Assembly: GCA_905373565.1 (NCBI GenBank)
Contig: CAJPTT010000003.1
Span: 1 to 21,975 of the forward strand
DNA length: 21,975 nt
Source of the DNA: an uncultured Treponema sp.
Lineage (GTDB): Bacteria > Spirochaetota > Spirochaetia > Treponematales > Treponemataceae
Direction of reading: 5' to 3'
Below are positions 1-5,530 of this stretch, one piece after another. The position numbers were made by a program, and so were the translations under genes. How positions within the stretch are numbered: position 1 is the first letter of the stretch; every line of letters begins with the position of its first letter. The notes below the pieces were generated by a model that made no database searches, had not been told where the DNA came from, and saw nothing but the letters and a program-made list of their open reading frames with translations.

Positions 1-2
1 CT

Positions 3-119
3 TGTAATTTATCAGAGATTCTAAAATTGAAGCGTAATAATCCTAAAAAGACTAAAAAACCGGAAAACTTCCCTCTTGATAGTGTCAAAATTAAAAAATT
101 GAAGCGTAGGGTTGCTTAA
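3..119 (+). CDS. 3' end of an unidentified gene (partial)
   Basis: One frame is open from the window edge to a TAA at 117-119 and gives a 38-residue C-terminal tail very rich in Lys and Arg, ending KKLKRRVA. A 14-bp direct repeat (aaaattgaagcgta at 23-36 and 95-108, 72 bp apart and therefore in frame) encodes the two LKR-type basic clusters. A basic tail of this kind is common on nucleic-acid-binding proteins, but too little is visible to name a family. It could also be a chance open frame, since only 38 codons are seen. Confidence 0.4.
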   Translation, partial: CNLSEILKLKRNNPKKTKKPENFPLDSVKIKKLKRRVA

Positions 120-140
120 AAAAAACTTTCATTTTATACT
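112..140 (+). promoter_or_regulatory. Putative promoter of tRNA-Sec
   Basis: TTGCTT (112-117), a 17-nt spacer and TATACT (135-140). The predicted start near 147 lies about 19 nt before the mature tRNA 5' end. The -10 is good and the -35 matches only in its TTG. It overlaps the stop codon of the upstream partial frame. Confidence 0.45.
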
Positions 141-165
141 AAATCAGAATTAATCTTACTTATAT

Positions 166-254
166 GGAAGCTGATGGGATCTGGTGGTCTTCGCGGTCTT
201 CAAAACCGTTGGTTGCATAATTCGCAACGGCAGGTTCGATTCCTGCCTCTTCCG
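166..254 (+). tRNA. selC: tRNA-Sec (anticodon TCA)
   Basis: Selenocysteine tRNA, which decodes UGA when a SECIS element and SelB are present. Seen in the sequence: a 5' GGAAG (166-170) pairing with CTTCC (249-253) and a G discriminator; a long six-pair D stem GGGATC/GGTCTT closed by a four-base TGGT loop; an anticodon arm with loop CTTCAAA, so the anticodon is TCA; a long variable arm with stem GTTGC/GCAAC; and a T arm GCAGG-TTCGATT-CCTGC. The six-pair D stem and long variable arm are hallmarks of tRNA-Sec. Positions 6-7 of the acceptor stem (C171 with T248, T172 with C247) do not pair in the simplest fold. CCA is not encoded, as with the tRNA-Lys in this window. An open frame starting at 174 runs through this gene and is not a real coding start. 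Confidence 0.9.
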
Positions 255-278
255 GTTTTCTGTTGCAGGTGTGTGGCT

Positions 279-1412
279 GTGCTAAGTGTTTTGTTTGTTG
301 CAGCATTTTCGACAGATGCCGAAAAACTTGCGTATGTGTCTAAAAAAGTTTGGTCGATCGACTACATATTGGATAATCGAGTTGTTTTATCATGTTTAGA
401 AGAAAAAACTTACGATTTCCTCTTATTTGACTTTGAAGCAGGTGGCGAGTATCCGCCGAATATACTCAAAGAGATTTACGAACAATATCCTATTGTACCT
501 ATCTTTTTATTATCACATCAACATTGTAATTTTGTAGAACAAGCCGCTTTTGCAACAAATATGGTATTGGGTTGTTTTTCAATTCCGTATGAATTTAATA
601 TATTGCACAATACTATTAAAAATACGCTTGAAGGAAAAAACAGCAGAATAATCGATATGTATGATATAGATCCGGTAACGGCGCCTCTTTATACAAAGCT
701 GCAGGGGCAGAGTATTGAGATACAAATGGTACGGAATTTCATTTTACAAGCGGCACAGCAAAGTTCCCACGTGCTGCTTTACGGAGAAAGCGGTTCGGGT
801 AAAGAAGTTGTCGCTTCGCTCATCCATCAATATTCTAAAAACCGTCACGGTAAGTATCTTCCGGTAAATACCACCTGTATTGCGGAAGATCTTGCAGAGA
901 GTTTATTGTTCGGCTCATGTAAAGGCGCATATACCGGAGCAACCGACAAAGAAGGCTTTTTTTCAGAGGCAAATGAGGGAACTCTATTCTTTGATGAGAT
1001 AGAAAATCTTACGCTGAATTTACAGGCAAAACTCTTGAGGGTGATCGAAACACACGAATATTATAAACTGGGAGGAACTAAAAAGTATTCTTCCGATTTC
1101 AGACTGATTTGCGCCACAAATCGCGATCTGCAAGATATGGTAGATCAAGGCCTTTTTCGATTAGACTTGTTTTATCGTCTTGACGTATCGCATCTTGTTA
1201 TTCCTCCGCTGCGGCAGCACAAAGAAGATATCGGATTGTTGGCATATAATTATCTGAAACAAACAAAGAAATACCTGTCGCAGGAAGCATTGCATCTGCT
1301 GCATAAGCATAATTGGCCGGGAAATGTCCGTGAGCTTTTTAATTGTTTGGAGCGGGCTGTGTTTGCGGCAAAGACTTCTCCTGTTCTTTTTCCGCAGCAT
1401 TTCGACATTTAA
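279..1412 (+). CDS. Sigma-54-type AAA+ activator, degenerate receiver, no DNA-binding domain
   Basis: Response-regulator-like activator of sigma-54 RNA polymerase, about 377 aa. The N-terminal 130 residues fit a receiver fold. The phospho-acceptor Asp is kept (LLFDFE), but the acidic pair is replaced by Ala-Ala (VLFVAAF) and the switch Lys by Ile (SIPYE), so phosphorylation control is doubtful. The central AAA+ domain has Walker A GESGSGKE (about 783-806), the sigma-54 contact loop GAYTGA (about 924-941; consensus GAFTGA), Walker B GTLFFDEIEN and the arginine region FRLDLFYRLD. The protein ends just after WPGNVREL, with no Fis-type helix-turn-helix. The frame is open back to 174, but that part is tRNA-Sec; I chose GTG 279, preceded by AGGTG, giving VLSVLFV as the first beta strand. 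GTG 273 and TTG 291 are alternatives. Its end overlaps the convergent trmJ. Confidence 0.8.
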   Translation: MLSVLFVAAFSTDAEKLAYVSKKVWSIDYILDNRVVLSCLEEKTYDFLLFDFEAGGEYPPNILKEIYEQYPIVPIFLLSHQHCNFVEQAAFATNMVLGCFSIPYEFNILHNTIKNTLEGKNSRIIDMYDIDPVTAPLYTKLQGQSIEIQMVRNFILQAAQQSSHVLLYGESGSGKEVVASLIHQYSKNRHGKYLPVNTTCIAEDLAESLLFGSCKGAYTGATDKEGFFSEANEGTLFFDEIENLTLNLQAKLLRVIETHEYYKLGGTKKYSSDFRLICATNRDLQDMVDQGLFRLDLFYRLDVSHLVIPPLRQHKEDIGLLAYNYLKQTKKYLSQEALHLLHKHNWPGNVRELFNCLERAVFAAKTSPVLFPQHFDI

Positions 1413-2139
1413 CATAGCACAGCTTTTGAAAAAGCTTCTCCAAATACCGCGCTTCCCGGACGGATAATCCGGCTCGTGCAATAATCTCCTTAAAAAAACG
1501 AATGTTATCTTCCTTTCCTGCATGTTTAAAAAGCCCCATATTACATAAACAGCGGTTGATATGTTCCGCTGCCGAAGTAACCCGCGTATAGGGAATACGC
1601 TCATATCCGTATTTTCGGGGGCTATAGGCACGGAATAAGGTGTAACAAACAATCTGTACTGCGTGAGAAAGATTAAGCGACGGAAAATCGGCTGCCGAAG
1701 GGATATTGACCGCTACCGAGCACACATTCAGCTCTTCATCGGTAAGCCCTGTACGTTCATTGCCGAATACGAGGCCGGTAAGTCCTTCTGCCGTATTAAA
1801 TGAAAACGAAGCAAAGTCCTCCGGCGTCATTCCCCACGATTTGCGTTTTTCTCCTACTCGCCGTGTTGTACCTGCGATAATACAGCAGTCGGCAACCGAT
1901 GTTTTTAATCCTGTAATCGAAGGTTCAAAAAAGCGGGCGTTTTGCCAGATTGTTCCGGCATGAATTGCCAAACGAAGGATTTCGTTTTCGTCGTAGTCTT
2001 CTCTATTGCCTGCAATGCGTAAATCAGTACAATTATTGTTAGCCATCGCTCTGCAAACAGCGCCGATATTGCGGCTTATTTCCGGACGGCAGAGGATGAC
2101 GGCAACAGGGAGGCGTTGTTGAGGTGTTGGAGTGTCCAT
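1339..2139 (-). CDS. trmJ: TrmJ-type tRNA 2'-O-methyltransferase (SPOUT/TrmH superfamily)
   Basis: Predicted SAM-dependent methyltransferase modifying the 2'-OH of a tRNA nucleotide (TrmJ acts at position 32). 266 aa. Seen: the substrate-side motif RPEISRNIGAVCRAM near the N-terminus, the SAM-knot motifs GLVFGNERTGLTDEEL and VNIPSAADFPSLNLSHAVQI in the middle, and a C-terminal helical extension as in TrmJ. The Asn in NIGA, the Glu-Arg in NERTGL and the SLNLSHAV segment are typical of this branch. The last 74 bp lie inside the end of the convergent sigma-54 activator. There is no Shine-Dalgarno before the ATG; a -10-like hexamer ends 7 nt upstream. The exact target nucleotide cannot be told from sequence. 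Confidence 0.85.
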   Translation of the reverse strand: MDTPTPQQRLPVAVILCRPEISRNIGAVCRAMANNNCTDLRIAGNREDYDENEILRLAIHAGTIWQNARFFEPSITGLKTSVADCCIIAGTTRRVGEKRKSWGMTPEDFASFSFNTAEGLTGLVFGNERTGLTDEELNVCSVAVNIPSAADFPSLNLSHAVQIVCYTLFRAYSPRKYGYERIPYTRVTSAAEHINRCLCNMGLFKHAGKEDNIRFFKEIIARAGLSVREARYLEKLFQKLCYVKCRNAAEKEQEKSLPQTQPAPNN

Positions 2140-2146
2140 AGCAATT

Positions 2147-2174
2147 ATTTTGTGTAGAACGCTTGCTATGTCAA
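2147..2174 (-). promoter_or_regulatory. Putative trmJ promoter (leaderless arrangement)
   Basis: On the minus strand: TTGACA (2174-2169), a 16-nt spacer and CAAAAT (2152-2147), then 7 nt and the trmJ ATG at 2139. Transcription would begin at or next to the start codon. The -35 is perfect and the -10 matches 4 of 6. Its -35 abuts that of the divergent promoter at 2163-2191. Confidence 0.45.
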
Positions 2175-2191
2175 GTGCTTCGGGGTATAAT
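2163..2191 (+). promoter_or_regulatory. Putative promoter for the SDR gene
   Basis: TTGCTA (2163-2168), a 17-nt spacer and a perfect TATAAT (2186-2191). A start near 2198 would give a leader of about 93 nt that contains the hairpin at 2227-2246. Confidence 0.6.
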
Positions 2192-2226
2192 CATAAATAT
2201 GTGGGTAAGGGTTATCTAATCAACAA

Positions 2227-2246
2227 CCCCGACGCAAACGTCGGGG
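2227..2246 (+). repeat. Perfect GC-rich hairpin in the SDR leader
   Basis: CCCCGACG / CAAA loop / CGTCGGGG, eight perfect pairs. It is followed by GATTAAACTC rather than a T-tract, so it is not a standard terminator. A loosely similar arrangement follows malG at 20582-20624. Confidence 0.6.
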
Positions 2247-2290
2247 GATTAAACTCTCCGCACGAATAAACCGTGTAAAAGGAATACGCT

Positions 2291-3007
2291 ATGGATAATG
2301 TGCTGCAAGGTAAAAGCGCATTGGTCATCGGCGGGACAAGTGGAATTGGATACTGCTTAGTGCAATCGCTTTTGCAAGAGTCTGTTTCTGTTGTGATGCA
2401 GGGACAGCGCAATTCAAAACGTGTTACAAGTCTTTGCTGCCAAGGAAATGTAGCCTGTTTTATCTGTGATTTGCAAAAAGCCTCCTATGTGGATGAGCTG
2501 TGCAAATATGCCAATGCTGCCGATATCCTGTGCGTTGCTTACGGACCGTTTTTGCAGAAGCCTCTCGATGTAACTACTCCTGAGGAATGGAATGCAACCG
2601 TGTATGCCAACCTCACATTACCGGGAATACTGGTTTCGTCGGCGTTGTCCGGTATGAAAGAGCGGCATTGGGGACGTATTTTACTGTTCGGCGGTACGGA
2701 AACTCATATTTTGAGGGGGTTTAGGACAAATGCCGTGTATGGAGCGGCAAAAACAGGCATTATGTCACTTGTCAAATCCGTGAGTATGGAATATGCTCTA
2801 TATGGTATTACCGCCAATGCCGTTTGTCCGGGTTTTACCGATAGCGGCTTATTGTCGGAAGAAACTCGGGCTCTATGGGCAAAAAAGAATCCGGACGGTA
2901 AACTGGTTAATCCGTCCGCAATTACGGAAGCGGCGCTCTTTTTATTAAAAGACGGATCTTATAATGGGGTTATGATGCCTGTTGACAAAGGATGGTCTTC
3001 ATTTTAA
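2291..3007 (+). CDS. SDR-family oxidoreductase (3-oxoacyl-reductase-like)
   Basis: Short-chain dehydrogenase/reductase, 238 aa, a single Rossmann domain predicted to use NAD(P)H on an unknown carbonyl or alcohol. Seen: nucleotide-binding GGTSGIG at residues 14-20, the catalytic YGAAK (YxxxK) in the middle, the structural Asn in YANLTLP, and PGFTDSGL after beta-6. Two departures from the classical pattern: the NNAG motif is replaced by VAYGP, and the usual Ser about 13 residues before the Tyr is missing (local sequence FGGTETH), leaving only Thr or Glu. AAGGA lies about 7 nt before the ATG. A strong promoter (2163-2191) and a hairpin leader precede it. The substrate cannot be inferred, and FabG function is not supported without the Ser. 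Confidence 0.8.
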   Translation: MDNVLQGKSALVIGGTSGIGYCLVQSLLQESVSVVMQGQRNSKRVTSLCCQGNVACFICDLQKASYVDELCKYANAADILCVAYGPFLQKPLDVTTPEEWNATVYANLTLPGILVSSALSGMKERHWGRILLFGGTETHILRGFRTNAVYGAAKTGIMSLVKSVSMEYALYGITANAVCPGFTDSGLLSEETRALWAKKNPDGKLVNPSAITEAALFLLKDGSYNGVMMPVDKGWSSF

Positions 3008-3089
3008 ATTTAAACCTCTTGCATAGAGAGGTAAATAACGATATAGTTTGAATATTTATAAAATATTGGAGTGAATAAAGGATTGTGAT

Positions 3090-3647
3090 ATGAATGATGC
3101 AGAAATAATTCAGAATTTCGACAATGAAAAAGACAAAAGCCTCAAGATACAGCTTCAAAGGATTGACGGGCTGGAAAAATGTGTCGTTATCATTCTATCG
3201 GGATATGTCGATACGTATAATTCAACGTTTTTTCAAAAACGAGTTACAACCCTTATAGATGCAGGATATGTTCAGCTTATTTTCAACTGTGCCCATTTGG
3301 ACTATGTTTCTTCTACAGGAATCGGCTCGTTTACGGCATTCTTAAAAGCGGTTAAAGGAAAGGGGGGCGATATCGTATTGTTAAGCCTCCAGCCGAAAGT
3401 ATACGAAGTATTCCAATTGCTCGGTTTTTCCAATTTCTTTACCATTCACGATTCGTTAGAAACATCCGTTGAATTTTTTAAAAGCAAAGGAGCCAGTATT
3501 CCTCCTCAGGTTACTCTCTTCCCGAAAATTTTCTCGTGTCCTATCTGTGCAAAGAGATTAAAGGCGCCGCGCCCGGGACGGTTCCGGTGTTCCGAATGTA
3601 AAACCATCTTGGCAATTGATTCTAACGCACAGGTTTCGCTCGGTTGA
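3090..3647 (+). CDS. STAS-domain anti-anti-sigma-like protein with C-terminal zinc ribbon
   Basis: 185 aa. Residues about 18-132 form a STAS domain like SpoIIAA/RsbV, which bind an anti-sigma kinase and are switched off by Ser phosphorylation. The phosphorylation loop is visible as LDYVSSTGIG (residues 70-79), so Ser74 or Ser75 is the likely target. A linker (KSKGASIPPQ) leads to a zinc ribbon with Cys150, Cys153, Cys167 and Cys170 (CPIC and CSEC pairs). STAS proteins of the SpoIIAA type are usually about 110 aa, so the ribbon is an addition. The start is supported by AAAGGA 7 nt before the ATG. No anti-sigma kinase or sigma factor lies next to it, so the partner is unknown. Confidence 0.8.
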   Translation: MNDAEIIQNFDNEKDKSLKIQLQRIDGLEKCVVIILSGYVDTYNSTFFQKRVTTLIDAGYVQLIFNCAHLDYVSSTGIGSFTAFLKAVKGKGGDIVLLSLQPKVYEVFQLLGFSNFFTIHDSLETSVEFFKSKGASIPPQVTLFPKIFSCPICAKRLKAPRPGRFRCSECKTILAIDSNAQVSLG

Positions 3648-3966
3648 TATCATATAAAAGCAGTGCTTGTGTAGAAGTTGTGGATATCTTGTATATTGCA
3701 TATCTGCATCTTCCTCTTTTTTTACTTTTTTATTACATGCACATATTGTTTAGATGTGTGCAAATCTTTATTCATAAAGGCTTTATCTCTTTGCAATGTA
3801 AAATGCGAGCTTTTTATATCGGTTAAATAAGAAAGAAAATAATAATATGTGCTTGGTGATAACTTGTGGATAATTTATTATGGTAGTGAGTAAGTTGTGA
3901 ATAATCGGTGTCGAATTAATGCTTGATAAAAAGTTTCCTAAAAAAATATAAATGTGAGGAGAAATT
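3648..3966 (+). promoter_or_regulatory. AT-rich spacer before guaB with DnaA-box matches
   Basis: 319 bp without a convincing gene. It carries two perfect matches to the DnaA-box consensus TTATNCACA on the minus strand: TGTGGATAA at 3865-3873 and TGTGAATAA at 3896-3904, spaced 31 bp (about three helical turns). There are two one-mismatch sites: TGTGGATAT at 3679-3687 and TTATTCATA at 3768-3776. A candidate guaB promoter, TTGGTG (3853-3858), 17 nt, TATTAT (3876-3881), would have the first perfect box in its spacer and the second just after the start site. A second candidate, TTGATA (3923-3928), 18 nt, TATAAA (3947-3952), lies very close to the guaB Shine-Dalgarno. A 60-codon frame starting with TTG at 3644 is not supported. 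Confidence 0.5.
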
Positions 3967-5472
3967 ATGGCATATTATTATAAAGAACCGTCGCACACAT
4001 TTAATGAATATCTGCTAATTCCGCGTTATACAGGTGTTGAACATAGCCCGCAAAACATTGACTTACACACACCGCTTACCCGTTTTTCTGTCGACGAGAA
4101 ACCACAATACACACTTAATATTCCACTGGTTTCGGCAATTATGCAGTCGGTTTCCAATGACGGCATGGCAATTTCTCTTGCAAAAGAGGGTGGTTTATCC
4201 TTTATTTTCTGCTCTCAAAGTATAGAAAAGCAGGCGGCTATGGTTTGTGCCGTTAAGAACTATAAAGCCGGTTTTGTAGAAAGCGATTCAAACTTAAAGC
4301 CTGAAAATACATTGGAAGATGTATTGCGTTTAAAGGAAAAAACGGGACATACAACCGTCGCTGTTACCGATGACGGAACCGCGCATGGTAAGTTGCTCGG
4401 CGTTATTACCGGCCGCGATTATCGTCCAAGCAGAATGGCACGGGATTTAACCGTTGCACAATTTATGACGCCCATTGAAAAGATCCATTATGCCGATGAA
4501 GGTGTTACCTTAAAAAAAGCAAACGATATTATTTGGGAGTATAAACTCAATTCGCTTCCCGTTCTTGATACCGAAGGAAAACTGGTATCATTTGTGTTTC
4601 GTAAAGATTATGAAAGCAAAAAGGAGCATCCGAATGAGTTGCTCGACGAAAAAAAACGATACTTGGTGGGAGCAGGGCTCAATACTCGCGATTACGAGCA
4701 ACGGGTTCCTGCGTTGGTAGCGGCCGGCGCTGATGTTTTGTGTATCGACTCCTCAGACGGCTTTTCAGAGTGGCAAAAACGTACTATCCAATTCGTGAAA
4801 AAACAGTATGGCGATAAAATTCCTATCGGAGCCGGGAATGTCGTTGATGAGGAAGGTTTTATCTTTTTAGCGGAAGCGGGCGCCGATTTTATCAAAGTCG
4901 GTATCGGCGGAGGTTCCATCTGTATCACCCGCGAGACGAAGGGTATAGGACGAGGGCAGGCAACCGCGCTTATTGAGGTAGCGAAAGCCCGCGATGCGTA
5001 TTTTAAAAAAAACGGTGTCTATATTCCCATCTGTTCCGACGGCGGCATTGTGTATGATCACCATATCACTATGGCGCTTGCAATGGGAAGCGACTTTTGT
5101 ATGCTGGGGCGCTACTTTGCTCGTTTTGACGAAAGTCCGACAAACAAAATACCGGTAAATGGCAGCTATATGAAAGAATACTGGGGAGAAGGCTCATCGC
5201 GGGCACGAAACTGGCAACGATACGATTCCGGCGGAGACACTAAGCTTGCGTTTGAAGAAGGGGTTGATTCCTATGTTCCCTATGCAGGTTCACTGCATGA
5301 CGGCGTTAAAACAACGCTCTATAAAGTACGTTCTACGATGTGTAATTGCGGTGTACTAACCATCCCTGAACTTCAACAGAATGCCAAAATAACGCTGGTG
5401 TCCCCTTCCGGCATCATAGAAGGCGGCTCTCACGATGTTGTGCTGAAGGAGGTTCGTTCCTCTATGCATTAA
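3967..5472 (+). CDS. guaB: IMP dehydrogenase (Tritrichomonas-type), GuaB
   Basis: Oxidises IMP to XMP with NAD+, the committed step to GMP. 501 aa, a full-length TIM barrel with a two-CBS (Bateman) insert at about residues 115-215 (TGRDYR, VAQFMTP, LNSLPVLDTEGKLV). Catalytic Cys319 lies in GGGSICITRE; Arg418-Tyr419 of the mobile flap are in NWQRYD; Asp261 is in CIDSSDG; the flap continues EEGVDSYVPYAG. From memory, Asp261, Lys310, Cys319, Arg418, Tyr419 and Glu431 carry the same numbers in the T. foetus enzyme, so the two appear collinear. The start has a strong GAGGAG 5 nt before the ATG. Transcription probably begins in the preceding spacer, where DnaA-box matches occur. A hairpin terminator follows. 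Function is very secure. Confidence 0.96.
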   Translation: MAYYYKEPSHTFNEYLLIPRYTGVEHSPQNIDLHTPLTRFSVDEKPQYTLNIPLVSAIMQSVSNDGMAISLAKEGGLSFIFCSQSIEKQAAMVCAVKNYKAGFVESDSNLKPENTLEDVLRLKEKTGHTTVAVTDDGTAHGKLLGVITGRDYRPSRMARDLTVAQFMTPIEKIHYADEGVTLKKANDIIWEYKLNSLPVLDTEGKLVSFVFRKDYESKKEHPNELLDEKKRYLVGAGLNTRDYEQRVPALVAAGADVLCIDSSDGFSEWQKRTIQFVKKQYGDKIPIGAGNVVDEEGFIFLAEAGADFIKVGIGGGSICITRETKGIGRGQATALIEVAKARDAYFKKNGVYIPICSDGGIVYDHHITMALAMGSDFCMLGRYFARFDESPTNKIPVNGSYMKEYWGEGSSRARNWQRYDSGGDTKLAFEEGVDSYVPYAGSLHDGVKTTLYKVRSTMCNCGVLTIPELQQNAKITLVSPSGIIEGGSHDVVLKEVRSSMH

Positions 5473-5504
5473 AAAGAACGGCCGCCCTTTTATAGCAGGC
5501 GGCC
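5471..5504. terminator. Bidirectional hairpin terminator between guaB and pfk
   Basis: Perfect 7-bp stem GGCCGCC (5480-5486) / GGCGGCC (5498-5504) with an 11-nt loop. On the minus strand it is followed by GTTCTTTTT, a proper T-tract for pfk. On the plus strand the tail is only TTCAT, so termination of guaB would be weaker. Confidence 0.75.
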
Positions 5505-5530
5505 TTCATATACTATCGCGTTTGTCTAAA

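Noticed and set aside
174..278. Upstream ATG extension of the sigma-54 activator
   Set aside because: It translates tRNA-Sec; the first receiver-like beta strand begins at about 279.
1161..1652. 163-codon minus-strand frame over the activator/trmJ junction
   Set aside because: Out of frame with trmJ, which has clear family motifs in the same DNA.
3644..3826. 60-codon frame after the STAS gene
   Set aside because: TTG start, no ribosome-binding site, low-complexity hydrophobic translation from AT-rich DNA.
3679..3904. Chromosomal origin (oriC)
   Set aside because: Only two perfect DnaA boxes and no dnaA, dnaN or gyrase genes nearby; a regulatory or titration role is likelier.
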